DNA from: Macrosoma leucophasiata
Lineage: Eukaryota; Arthropoda; Insecta; Lepidoptera; Hedylidae
Reading direction: 5' to 3'
NCBI GenBank assembly: GCA_036365455.1
Contig: JAWQUS010000002.1
Span: forward strand, 5,952,001 to 6,016,000
DNA: 64,000 nucleotides
A program made the translations under genes and the position numbers. Of the stretch, positions 41,730-51,370 are shown piece by piece (the stretch's first letter is position 1; each line of letters begins with the position of its first letter). The notes below the pieces were generated by a model. The model searched no databases, was not told the DNA's origin, and saw only the letters and a program-made list of their open reading frames with translations.

Positions 41730-41786
41730 TTCAGCCGAATGACGTCCACAGCTGGACAAAGGCTTCCCCAAAGACGTCCAAAACAG
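41730..41786 (-). repeat. LINE 3-prime fragment (TDDLVKVAG family)
   Basis: ATCACTTCAGCCGAATGACG then TCCACAGCTGGACAAAGGC is the usual reverse 3-prime end. The SINE at 41787 directly abuts it. Confidence 0.6.
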
Positions 41787-42071
41787 TTTTTTTTATGTAA
41801 TGTAAGTGGCAAACAAGCATGCAGCTCACATCGATGTTAAGTGATAACTGCAGCCTATAGACAACCACACAAAGACCAAGGCCAAAATGCAGGTGCGTTA
41901 CCACCCCTAAGGCCTAAGGTGTTATGCCTCTGTGCCAGAAATTACAGGGCCGTACATTACCACCTGACCGGAACACGATAGTGCTGAACACTAACATTTA
42001 GGGGCAAGTGTATTAGGTAATGCGGTGGTGCCTACGTCCGCCAGCTCCGTCACTGGAGCTCTACCACCAGT
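41787..42071 (-). mobile_element. SINE-like retroposon, subfamily A, full length
   Basis: T tract, CATGCAGCTCACATCGATG, AATTACAGGGCCGTACATTA and CTCTACCACCAGT are all present. Confidence 0.9.
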
Positions 42072-42295
42072 AAAGTGTTGTAGCACAAGTGTTGTACGTC
42101 ATAAGGGGAGAATATGCCTTAATCTTGGCGATCGCATTGGCGGTAATATTATCGCGGGACGCTGCTGCCCATCTCGCGTTATTATATTTACTATTGTCCT
42201 ATTGGAATAGTTTGACCACCATTGTACGGTTGACTTGTTTTCTACGCGCTTGTTATATGAACATTGATACGCATATCGTGTTTATTTAATAGGTG

Positions 42296-42500
42296 GAATA
42301 GAATAGAATAGAATATTCTTTATTGTACACCAGAATTGTTGTCAAATACAGATGTTATTATAATAATAACAGAATTAGGTAGTACTTGAAATAATAATTG
42401 TTAATCTAAAAGGTTTAAGACTTTAAAACATTTCGATTAAAATTAATATTTTGGTTCATTTGCTGCAGAACCCTGGCACAAGACATGTCTAAAAATATCA
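42296..42500 (-). repeat. probable LINE 3-prime end with ATTCT repeats
   Basis: The minus strand reads GGTGTACAATAAAGAATATT then repeated CTATT. This is a polyadenylation-type signal followed by a pentanucleotide tail, as in some lepidopteran LINEs. The upstream extent is uncertain. Confidence 0.45.
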
Positions 42501-42676
42501 CCGACAAAAATATAGTGTTTAATGTAAGTCACGATCACGTAGCAAAAACAATTGGCGGTAATGGTCGTGCTTGGTTTAGATTACTTTAGATCGTTGTATC
42601 AATTATTTCAAACTGGCTTTTGCTCACAACTTCGACCGGTGAGGTGTGGAATAGTAACTTTGGGTACCTTTTTTAT

Positions 42677-43228
42677 GATATTAGAATCATCATCGTCATC
42701 ATCATTTCAACTGCAAAATGTCCACAGTTGGACAAGTGCCTGCCCATAAGGAGGAAATGCCATAAACGCCACGCTTGGCCTGCTGTTATTGCACTTACTT
42801 TTTTTTGTAATAGAAGTGGTAAACAAGCATGCAATTCACTTTGATGTTAAGTGATGACTGCAGCCTATAGACACCCACACAAAAAAGACCAGAGGTCAAT
42901 ATGCAGATGCGTTACCACGTCTGAGGCCTAAGTTGTAATGCCTCTGTGCCGGAAATTACAGGGCCGTAAATTACCACCTGACCGGAACACGATAGTGCTG
43001 AACACCACCATTTAGTACCATTTAAAGGCAAGGGTGTTAGGTAATGCGGTGCCTTCGCCCGCGAGCTTCGTCACTGGAGCTCAACCACCAGTAAAAATAT
43101 AATAACTAATTTAGGATATTAGAATCATCATCATCATTTCAACTGCAAAATGTCCACTGTTGGACCAGAGCCTGCCCATAAGGAACATGCCATAATTGCC
43201 ACGCTTGGCTTGCTGTTATTGCACTTAC
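42677..43228. repeat. direct duplication flanking a SINE
   Basis: 42677-42797 and 43115-43228 share GATATTAGAATCATCATC, TTTCAACTGCAAAATGTCCA and GCTGTTATTGCACTTAC. The subfamily-A SINE 42798-43092 lies between. The sequence itself resembles the LINE 3-prime pieces with CCACTGTTGGACAA. Confidence 0.8.
42798..43092 (-). mobile_element. SINE-like retroposon, subfamily A
   Basis: Full length in reverse, with a small internal duplication of ACCATTTA near 43007-43025 and one deletion near GCGGTGCC. Confidence 0.85.
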
Positions 43229-43398
43229 TACCGCCCCATTAGAATGGTTTGACCGCCATTGTTTTACTGACTGCACTAGCGAAAGAATTCTCTACCAGTA
43301 GAAGAAAATTCTTCAGCTAGTGGGCGGTGGGTCATTACGTCCCGACGCCGTCTTATTAGCATCTTATTTTGCAAATAGGTAAACGTAAATGTTTAAAA

Positions 43399-43562
43399 CG
43401 TAACTTCGCGCCTGTAATCCCCGAAGGGGGTTCGCCGGTTACGTTTTTGGCCCAAATACAGGTGACGAGCCTGTTGACTCTCTCGGGCTCATTACCAAAC
43501 TTCGAGGTACTGGAAATTTTCCAGAAAATGGAAAAATCCTAATAGGCTAGGGATAAAAGACT
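43399..43562 (-). mobile_element. tRNA-headed SINE, headless copy
   Basis: In reverse it reads CGCCTGTAATCCCCGAAGG, CGCCGGTTACGTTTTTGG, CTTCGAGGTACTGG and ATGGAAAAATCCTAATAG. The tRNA-like head is missing. Confidence 0.75.
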
Positions 43563-43584
43563 TTACTGTCCAGCCGCTTCAGCG

Positions 43585-43950
43585 CGATTGTTTCTGACCA
43601 TAGAGCAACACGGGAGGGGAAGTAGCCTTATGCAGGCTTTTCCCTCTGTCAAAGTACAAGACCAAATGGTCCTATGTCTGTCGCCTAAATATTTAAATGT
43701 GTGCGAGAAATTGTTTGTGTATTTTGTTAAAGTCAAGGTGTGAGTTTCGTAGTTATAGACGATTTTTGTAGTGTGAGTGTGTGTCACACGTACTTCCCCC
43801 CGCAAAAAGTGACAGACTGATTTGCGTCGGTAATAAACGCAATGGCTACTCCCCTCCGGACCGCCGCGGCGGCCGGTGGCCCGTGTTGCTCTATGTTTCT
43901 GACAAACAAACAAACAAACATCTATAATTTCACATTTATAATAGTAGTGA
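43585..43950 (-). mobile_element. inverted-repeat, Helitron-like fragment
   Basis: Arms CATAGAGCAACACGGGAGG near 43600 and their inverse near 43880 enclose a non-coding interior. The right arm has an extra GC block (CGCCGCGGCGGCCGG). After a CAAACAAACAAACAAAC run comes TTCACATTTATAATAGTAG, the inverse of a Helitron-type 5-prime end. The 116-codon minus-strand frame has no recognisable domain. Confidence 0.45.
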
Positions 43951-44435
43951 GATAAAGTAGGTATAATGAGCGCTATAGGCTACTATAGGTTAACGTTTAA
44001 TTGAATATATCTACTCGAAGGTACACGCCACTCGTGGCCTCTGTCCGGTCATTACTCTATATGCTTGAATGATCATTAATCAAAGGAAATCCCTGTACCT
44101 ACTCATCTGTTTTAAAATAGAAGCTTCGGCTAGTAACTACATTTTATCTTAAGCAGAACAAAATTTGTTGTCTTAATTTCTTTACCGCTGTGAAAGTTTC
44201 TATAAAATATTTTATAAATTTCTTAACACTGGGTTGCATTATACTTGTATTATTACTTTAACACATTTGTTAGAGCACCGCACCAGTTAAGAAAAAAATT
44301 AGTTTGCACCATTTGAAAATTGTTACGCCGGATCCACACCACTGGTTGACCTCAAAGTTGGCTGTTCACATCCGCCAGGCAATCACTAGCGTGCATCACT
44401 CGCTCCAGCGCTGTATTGCACCCAGATATTTGTTT

Positions 44436-44484
44436 CACATCCTGCTCTGACTTTAACAGATTTTTAAAGTCAGAGCAGGATGTG
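44436..44484. repeat. 21-bp snap-back hairpin at a LINE 5-prime junction
   Basis: 44436-44456 and 44464-44484 are exact inverses with spacer CAGATTT. The right arm is in frame with, and upstream of, LINE ORF1. Confidence 0.85.
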
Positions 44485-44990
44485 TCTTTAACGAGAATAC
44501 TGCAGAATCTGCCATTACAGTTATGCACAATAAGTTGGGTATGACTGAGTTATGTTCCACTGCTTTCCTCGCATGTCATAGGTTGGGTTCTACAAGCAAT
44601 GATCGCACTAGACCTATTTTAATCCGCTTCGGTGATCCTGTTGTTAAAAGTATGGTCTCGAACAACAAAACGAAATTGAAAGGTTCTCCGTATGTTCTAT
44701 CTGAGTTCCTCACACGTCAGCGCCAAACCATTTTCACTGCTGCAAAGAAATATTTTGATATCTCCAAAGTTTGGACCCTTGACTGCAGTGTATATGTCAG
44801 ACTCCCCGACGGCAAGCGTAGTCGTATCTTATGTCACGAGGATCTTGTAGCACTGACAGCTAAGCATGGTAAACCTTCCGATGTTTCTGTGGGGGCCGCA
44901 GGGAAGACCACCAACATCCGGAACAGGCCGGAGCCAACACCACCGATGGAAGCACCTTCCAGATCGAAGCGCGTCGTTAGAAACAAGTAG
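44464..44990 (+). pseudogene. LINE ORF1 (C-terminal part)
   Basis: In frame from 44466 the protein reads VRAGCVFNENTAESAITVMH, then NKLGMTELCSTAFLACHRLG and YFDISKVWTLDCSVYVRLPD, ending at TAG (44988-44990). The pattern matches the RNA-binding ORF1 of CR1/Jockey-type LINEs: an RRM-like HRLG...RPILIRF core and then a VWT.D..V.VR.PDGKR C-terminal domain. ORF1 coats the element RNA and works with the ORF2 endonuclease/RT. The 5-prime half, normally with coiled-coil or zinc-finger segments, is missing beyond the snap-back at 44436. ORF2 of the same element starts at 46258, after a non-coding spacer now holding a mariner. The first ATG (44523) is internal to the domain, so it is not the native start. 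Confidence 0.75.
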
Positions 44991-45512
44991 TATTAATCAA
45001 TTTAAAGTTTGCTTCTCTCTTCTGCTTCTTGCTTACGATCGCGATGTTTATTGTATCCATTATGCGCTTTTACTAGCTTGTGCTTCATACCTACTTGTTT
45101 TTTGTAAGTCATGCTGCTTGTGCTTTAATCTACCACCGTATAATTTAATAGTTACTGCAAAAATTTCAATTTCAAATGTAACTCAGGTAGGTCTAAAATT
45201 ATTATATTTTTAGCTGTCTGTCATATGTTGATGTTGATAGATGTGTCAACGTCATGTCACGTTGACATTTTCGTTCAGAAAATTTACTAACTGCATTTTG
45301 TTTAATTTCTTGTTGTTTGTTGAGATGAACTTTTTATTGTATTTTAGTATTGTACTTTATTGTACAATTGTAATATTTTGTTGGATACTTTTTGAAAGGC
45401 AAGATATTATTATGTGAACGGTCGATTGGCAGGTTGAATAATGACTTGTCGATTAATTTATAATTTAATTATTATTGTAATAACCTAGTGTTCATATTTA
45501 TTTTATGTATAT
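44991..45512 (+). other. LINE inter-ORF spacer
   Basis: The 520-bp AT-rich non-coding stretch between ORF1 and the mariner is the presumed ORF1-ORF2 spacer of the LINE. Open frames here are not conserved. Confidence 0.5.
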
Positions 45513-46241
45513 AATAGGTTGGGGAAAAAGTATTTTCGCATTATAGTATGTATGAACTTGTAATAAAGTCTCTTTGGCTGTAATATTTGTATCTGGCTGG
45601 TTTTGGTATCATTGAAAGTTAAAATTTTAAAAAACATAATTCCAAATTCAAATAAGGCAAATGTGTGATTTTCATTTGTTTTTCGTACTGTCAAGCTGAG
45701 TGAATCTAATGCAGAAATTCGATACATTTTAAAAATTTACTACAAAAAAAGTAAAAATGCAACGCAAGCCGCTAAAAAAAATTGCGATGTTTATGGACAT
45801 AGTGCAGTGTCTGCGAGAGTAGCACAAATTTGGTTTAAGCGTTTTCAATTCGGAAATTTTGATGTCAAAGATGCACCTCGCTCTGGTCGCCCTATTACGG
45901 ATAAAATGGATGCCATTTTTGAAAAAGTGGAGCAAGATCGACATATCTGTAGTTACGACGTAGCTGAAGAACTGAGAATTGATCACAAAACAGTTTTGGC
46001 GCATTTGAAAAAAGCTGGGTACAAAAAAAAGCTCGATATTTGGGTACCTCACGAGCTCACTGAAAGAAACCTTATGAACCGTGTACTCATTTGTGATTCT
46101 TTATTACGACGTAATGAAACCGAATCATTTTTGAAGAAGCTGATAACTGGTGATGAAAAGTGGATCACGTACGACAAGAACGTGCGAAAAAAGTCGTGAT
46201 CAAACGCCGGTCAGGCTTCACAGACTGTGGCGAAACCCGGG
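45513..46241 (+). mobile_element. mariner transposon, 3-prime truncated
   Basis: The left end ATAGGTTGGGGAAAAAGTAT then TTTCGCATTATAGT, next to TA, is a mariner-type terminal repeat. The transposase reading frame follows. The right half of the gene and the right terminal repeat are gone; mariner sequence stops at about 46241, where LINE sequence resumes. Confidence 0.85.
45690..46241 (+). pseudogene. mariner transposase, N-terminal 180 codons
   Basis: The frame from 45690 gives VKLSESNAEIRYILKIYY (first helix-turn-helix), then NATQAAKKNCDVYGHSAVSA, RVAQIWFKRFQFGNFDV, KDAPRSGRPIT (GRP linker), a second HTH (DHKTVLAHLKKAGYKKKLD), WVPHEL and TGDEKWITYD, which holds the first catalytic Asp. The other two Asp of the DD34D triad are missing because the gene is cut off. 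A TGA at 46197-46199 stands where a Trp codon (KKSW) is expected, and reading continues in frame as QTVAKPG to about 46240. No proper ATG start remains upstream; the first in-frame ATG is 45807. Mariner transposases cut and paste their own element between TA sites; this copy cannot. Confidence 0.9.
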
Positions 46242-46257
46242 TTAATATTGTTTCACT

Positions 46258-46935
46258 ATGTCTGATGATGATTCGTTTTATTCAGCCATTGATGATTCGT
46301 CGTTATCTCTTTCTTCATGTGATGACTCTTTTTCTTTAAGTAGTAGATTGCGCGATGTTTTTTTTCAGTCACAATGTTATAATATTTGTCATATTAACGC
46401 GCAAAGCGTACCTCAGCATTACTCGGAGCTTCTAGATATTTCGTTGCACGCCATTTTAATTTCAGAAAGTTGGCTCAAGCCCGAACTTCCTTCATCAGCT
46501 TTTAGTTTACCAAACTACGTTTTTATTCGTAATGATCGCACAGGGGCAAGAGCCGGGGGTGTCGCTATTTACCTTCGTAGTGACATCCCATTCAAAATCA
46601 TTTCTACTTCACAATCACTATATGATAGTAATCCCGAATTCTTGTTTATAGAAATATCAGTGAAAGGGAGTAAAGCCGTTCTTGGCGTTGTCTACTGTCC
46701 GCCTGCTATTAATTACTTCCCCACTCTGGAACCTCTATTTGAAACCTTTGCATCAGAGTAGGAACTTCTCATAGTGATGGGTGATTTCAACACTGATATG
46801 CTCAGGAATTCGTCTCGTAGTGAGAGGTTGAGGTCAATCGTTGAATCTACCAATTTATCGCTGCTTCCTCTTGAGGCTACACACCTAAATTTTGATACGG
46901 ATGATTCCTGCATTGATCTGATGTTAATGTAATGA
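46258..46935 (+). pseudogene. LINE ORF2 apurinic-type endonuclease (interrupted)
   Basis: It starts at ATG MSDDDSFYSAIDDSSLSLSS. A linker leads into the APE endonuclease: NICHINAQS (Asn about 47), ILISESWL (Glu about 70), RNDRTGARAGGVAIYLR and VVYCPPA (about 144-150). A TAG at 46759-46761 replaces an expected Gln codon. The frame then continues ELLIVMGDFNTDML with the catalytic Asp/Asn pair, to SCIDLMLM. The C-terminal S..SDH part is missing. The APE endonuclease nicks target DNA to prime reverse transcription. The motif spacing fits the CR1/Jockey group. The gene is dead through the stop and the following deletion. Confidence 0.9.
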
Positions 46936-47318
46936 AATCTCAGGCGATTATTTTAGGAAGCTCGTATTTCATTAATGGCTTAAACTATGACTGCCTTACG
47001 CCTATTCTATATAACAACAGTGTTATTCCAACATCAACCCATGTTAAAGATTTAGGCCTAATTATTGATAGTACTTTCAGTTGGAAAAACCATGTCAATG
47101 TAATGAATCAACGAGTAACAGTAATACTGCGCTCCCTCTACCGCTATAAAAACTTCCTGCCTATTAAAACTAAAATTCTTTTGGTTCAGTCGCTTGTATT
47201 ACCCATTATAGACCCCATATATTTGTTGCTCTGATCTCACACAAGATTAATAAAATGGATCGGATCCTCAATAATTGCATTAGATACATCTTTGGGTTAC
47301 GTAAATATGACCATATTG
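46932..47318 (+). pseudogene. LINE ORF2 post-RT region after internal deletion
   Basis: The frame resumes KSQAIILGSSYFINGLNYDC, NSVIPTSTHVKDLGLIIDST and LRSLYRYKNFLPIKTKILLV, then shifts frame to INKMDRILNNCIRYIFGLRK. This aligns with the region downstream of YADD in the minus-strand LINE at 12354-13196 (KCQSIILGSS, NVKNLGLNID, LRTLYRFKNFL). The end of the endonuclease and the RT palm are deleted at a junction near 46930. The element stops at 47318, where an inverted copy of its last 23 bp begins. Confidence 0.85.
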
Positions 47319-47341
47319 AATATGGTCATATTTACGTAACC
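47295..47341. repeat. perfect 23-bp palindrome at the LINE end
   Basis: 47295-47317 and 47319-47341 are exact inverses around a single G. The left arm is LINE coding sequence. Confidence 0.9.
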
Positions 47342-47408
47342 ATATATGAAGTCATCACTTAACATCCATGTGATTTGCATGCTTGTTTGCCACCTTCGTT
47401 ACATATAA
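47342..47408 (+). repeat. SINE tail fragment
   Basis: GTCATCACTTAACATCCATG, GCATGCTTGTTTGCCACC and TTACATA are the last 60 bp of the common SINE. It directly follows the palindrome. Confidence 0.75.
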
Positions 47409-47459
47409 TGTGTAGGTAATTAATTTTTCCAAATACAAACAAATCTAAATCAAATATTA

Positions 47460-47728
47460 ACTGCCTCGGTAGCGTAGTGGTAGCTGGCCACTACTACTAA
47501 GCTGAGGTCCTGGTTTCGATTCCCGGGTAGTTGTCAGAAATAATGGTGTAAAGTCCTGTATCTCTGGTTCTATTGAGATTTTTCCATTTTCTGGAAAATT
47601 CCCAGTACCTCGAAGTTTGGTAATACCAAAACGTAACCGGCGTCAAATCGTGGATGTTTGCATGTATTTTTGAATGCATGCATTTACCTCTGCCTAGCCC
47701 TTCGGGGATTACAGGCGTGAAGTTACGT
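47460..47728 (+). mobile_element. tRNA-headed SINE (TTCGGGGATTACAGG end), copy 2
   Basis: Head GCCTCGGTAGCGTAGTGGTA, GGTCCTGGTTTCGATTCCCG, body TCTGGTTCTATTGAGATTTT and end CCCTTCGGGGATTACAGGCG. It has a small deletion before AACGTAACCGGCG relative to 36598-36902. Confidence 0.85.
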
Positions 47729-48049
47729 ATAAACAAATCATCAAAAACCAAACAGTCACTTTTAATAAAACCAAAAGATAAGTCGTCCTAAGTTACAAGC
47801 CGTACAATAGTGTGTCTCATGTCTTTTTGCTTCGATGCTATTTCGTTCAATCTCTTTACGATGAGCCGAGACGGATCGACGCGATTTATCTTTGGGGTCT
47901 AGGTCCTTTGAGTCACTTTACGATCAAATATCGCCTTTTGTTTAGTCGATTTTCCTTTAACATCTATCTATCAGGTTCCTTACGGTCTTCTCGAAGTCTC
48001 ATTCTATTTATTCCCCGTGGAGCGTATATGAGTAAAGTATTTTAAAATT

Positions 48050-48279
48050 CTGTTTTAGATTTTACATCGTAAATAGAAATGTTTGCTTTGCTTACCATAT
48101 TTAAGCTAATATTTATTTTTTTTTTAATAGAACGTAATCCACTTTGCCACTACTAAGTTGAAATTTTGTGTGTGAGTTGGTGTTATTGAGGTTGATAGGA
48201 TGTATGATTAGTACTGTATTAATTAGTAGTAGTAATGTAAATAGTATTGCGCCTGCGCGAAGCAGGGCCGGGCCGCTAG
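48050..48279 (+). mobile_element. Helitron-like 3-prime end
   Basis: It ends GGGCCGGGCCGCTAG, with hairpin CCTGC GCGAA GCAGG just upstream and T following. The 5-prime boundary is not clear. Confidence 0.55.
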
Positions 48280-49194
48280 TGTATTTTATATCTTTGCTCT
48301 CGAGTTTAATAATCACGTAAATCTGCGTACTTCACACGCAAGCATTTTTCAAAATACACGTGAACCGTGTAGTAAACACACTGGTCCAACTAAACCTGAA
48401 CGTGAACAAGACAACAATTCTCAGAGATGCGTGGTTTTATATATTAAGCAATTTGCACAACACGGCGACGTCATCCCAGCTCCTTGCCAGGAAGGACCAA
48501 GTCATTTCTATTCTGATAAATCGCGTATATTCCGGTACAAACTACGTGACTTCTGGGTTCCGCTTGCTAATCAAATTTTTGCTGTTATCAAGAGCGCTGT
48601 AAAGATAACTCGAGGAAAATTACGTGACAAATGCCTAAAGCTTTGGAGGTTACTGTATACTTACAAATGTAAAAAGGACACAAATGTTTGAAAAATACGT
48701 TTTTGTATATATTATAAAGTACGTTGGAACTACCAAGTTGATATTTTTTTCCAAATTGCTTCAGATTTGGAAGTGGCATACTTGGAGAAATGATCAAAGA
48801 TAAAGGTAAAAATACCGATGAGATCGGTACCCAAATCGGTTTTTTCGATGTTTTAAGTCTTTCGTGGCCAATAAATTTGTCAGTAGGTAGCAAGTATTTA
48901 CAAGAAATTTATGGGCATGATACATTGCTTCTTTGCACTTAACATGCAAGCTTCCAAATCTTGTATCGATAGATATTATATTTGTAGGAACAACTGTAAA
49001 TAAATTCAAATGAGTATTATTAATACAGAATATACTCATAAAAAGGTTCAAAGTCACGCAGAGAGTAATAAAGAGAGCTATACTCGTTTTCCTGCGAAAT
49101 CGAATGAGGTAGAAAGAAAAATGAAATGAAGAGAGAAGAAAGAAATGAGGACATCCGCATGAGAAATAAAGTTACCAACATACCCCATCGAAGA

Positions 49195-49400
49195 GCCTAA
49201 CTCAAGTGATAGTGGTCACTACATGGAATGGCGACCGCACACCGGAAGACGAAGCGTATGCAGAACTCACAACATGGACCGATGACCTAGTGAAGGTCGC
49301 AGGCAATCGCTGGATGAAGGCGGCTCAGGACCGTTCATTGTGACAATCTTTGGGAAGGCTTATGTCAAGCAGTGGACGTCTTTTGGCTAAAATGATGATG
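49195..49400 (+). pseudogene. LINE C-terminal relic (TDDLVKVAG family)
   Basis: Translation gives WNGDRTPEDEAYAELTTWTD then DLVKVAGNRWMKAAQDRSL. The nucleotide end AGCAGTGGACGTCTTTTGGC is followed by ATGATGATGATG. It is a headless copy of the family at 9420-9712. Confidence 0.7.
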
Positions 49401-49431
49401 ATGATGTTGTATACGGAATAATTAAATATAG

Positions 49432-49692
49432 TACAAACATTGTATGTATGTATGTATGTATCTTCACGCCGGGTCCCTAACGGGGTAGGCAGAGAGTGTA
49501 GAGCGCCAGACATCCCGGTTCTGACAAACCTCTCGTGCCTCGTCTACCTTCATCATTCTCTTCATACATACACGCCGATTCCTAAGACTTTTGACCCCAC
49601 CATCAGACAGAACTCGACCTATTTGGTCATGGTAGGTCAGCCTTGGTCTTCCTGGGCCTCTGCAACCATTAGTTGTGATTACAAACATTGTA
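49432..49692 (-). mobile_element. RTE-like LINE 3-prime insertion with 13-bp target duplication
   Basis: TACAAACATTGTA occurs at 49432-49444 and 49680-49692. The insert is the TATG-tailed LINE end in reverse, coding HDQIGRVLSDGGVKSLRNRR and SAYPVRD. At its 5-prime junction (49668-49704) a 16-bp inverted repeat copies the neighbouring flank. Confidence 0.85.
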
Positions 49693-49704
49693 ATCACAAC
49701 TAAT
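49668..49704. repeat. 16-bp snap-back hairpin
   Basis: ATTAGTTGTGATTACA and its inverse flank AACAT. One arm lies within the insertion and the other in the flanking DNA. Confidence 0.8.
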
Positions 49705-49910
49705 TATGAAGAGAATGATGAATGTAAAAAAGAAGCACGGGAGGTGTGTCAGGATCGGGGTATCTAGCGGTACCGACTCTCTGCCTACCCCGCAAGAGAT
49801 TTGGCGTGAAGATACAAACATACATACTGTTACTAATTAATCTAGCGCTACAGACTCTTTGCTTACCCCGTAAGGGATTTGGCATGAAGATACATACTTA
49901 CATACTAATT
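49705..49910 (+). repeat. two further LINE 3-prime ends in opposite orientation
   Basis: 49708-49825 (ATGAAGAGAATGATGAATG ... CTCTGCCTACCCCGCAAGAG ... GGCGTGAAGATAC) and 49845-49905 (CTTTGCTTACCCCGTAAGGG ... GGCATGAAGATAC) are diverged copies of the same LINE end. They form a head-to-head arrangement with the 49445-49667 insertion. Confidence 0.7.
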
Positions 49911-50300
49911 ATGAGTGATTGAATCTACACGACAATATAAAATAAAAAGATCCTTATATTTCTGAAAAGTTTAAAAACGAAACACTATTCGACTCAAAGA
50001 AGATCCGGACGGATTGTGAACCTTCTCCTTTTTTTGAAGTCGGTTAAAAATATATCACTACCGTATACAAAAGCTAAAGTTTCGTGGAAAATTTAACTCT
50101 ATGAGAAAAGACAACTCCAAGTTTTCTATTAGGTATAAGTCCTTAGAACCTATCTGAACTTAGTTCAAGAAACTTTGATCAAGGTGGACGCAGATCGTTG
50201 TAAGTTTCCAGTGATTTGTCGCAAGCCATTTTGAACGTAGCGACGATAGTTATCCGTCGTGAACATGAAACTGAGAGAAGAGCAGAGGAAAAAATCTTTC

Positions 50301-50619
50301 TTTTTAATGTAATGGAAGTGGCAAACAAGCGTGCAGTTCACAGTGATGTGAAGTGGTAGCTCCAGTGACGGAGCTCGCTGGCGTAGGCACCACCGCATTA
50401 CCTAATTGCCGCTAAATTGTGTTCAGCACTATCGTGTTCCGGACGGGTGGTAATGTACGGGCCTGTAATTTCCGGCACAGAGGCATAACACCTTAGGCCT
50501 CAGGAGGGGTAACGTATCTGCATTTTGACCTCGGTCTTTGTATTAGTGTCTATAGGCTGCAGTCATCATTTAACATCAATGTGTACTGCATGCTTATTTG
50601 CCATTTCGATAGCATAAAA
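50301..50619 (+). mobile_element. subfamily-A SINE with inverted tail at its 5-prime end
   Basis: 50301-50353 is the SINE tail in reverse (TTTTTAATGTAATGGAAGTG ... GCAGTTCACAGTGATG). It is directly followed by the forward SINE from TGGTAGCTCCAGTGACG to GCATAAAAG. Confidence 0.85.
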
Positions 50620-50989
50620 GAAAGGCCCAAGCTCCATACATTTTGGAACGTCTCCTTTGGTGGTATCAAATAAAACCATGCTCTAATAAATACTTTGCAG
50701 GATTAACTAAATCTATTATATTTAAAGAAAAATGGAAAGAAAAATTTGACTTCAGGCGAGACTCGAACTCGCGGCCTACTGGGAATCTAGTCCAGCCGCT
50801 CTTCCAATGTGTTAATGCGAAATAATATAAAACAATTATTAAGGGTAAAAGCGACTTCTTTACGATATTCAATAAACTGCAAAGTCTATTATATCGGTTG
50901 CCTAACTAGCATAGTTGGCAATAGATGGCGCTTCTGCTACCATAAAGCAATGCAATAAATGTGAAGGAAAGATTTGACAAATCGGGCAG

Positions 50990-51065
50990 GACTTCAGTAG
51001 CTCAATTGGAAGAGCGGCTGGACTAGATTCCCAGTAGGCCGCGAGTTCGAGTCTCGCCTGAAGTC
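50990..51065 (+). repeat. tRNA-like module (array 3, plus 1)
   Basis: The acceptor stem GACTTCA/TGAAGTC is fully paired. Compared with array 1 (GGCTTCA/TGAAGCC), both sides of the second base pair have changed together. The T-arm GCGAG TTCGAGT CTCGC is intact. Confidence 0.75.
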
Positions 51066-51294
51066 AAATTTTTCTTTCCATTTTTCTTTAAATAAAATAT
51101 ATTTCACAAGCATGTGTTAATGCGAAATAATATAAAACAATTATTAAGGGTAAAAGCGACTTCTTTACGAAATTCAATAAACTGCAAAGTCTATTATATC
51201 GGTTGCCTAACTAGCATAGTTGGTAATAGATGGCGCTGCTGCTACCATAAAGCAATGCAATAAATGTGAAGGAAAGATTTGACAAATCGGGCAG

Positions 51295-51370
51295 GACTTC
51301 AGTAGCTCAATTGGAAGAGCGGCTGGACTAGATTCCCAGTAGGCCGCGAGTTCGAGTCTCGCCTGAAGTC
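51295..51370 (+). repeat. tRNA-like module (array 3, plus 2)
   Basis: Same sequence as the module at 50990-51065. A TTTTTC tract follows the domain. Confidence 0.75.

Noticed and set aside
43563..43913. 116-codon minus-strand gene at 43.6 kb
   Set aside because: It lies across inverted-repeat arms and a CAAA microsatellite, with no domain or supporting context.
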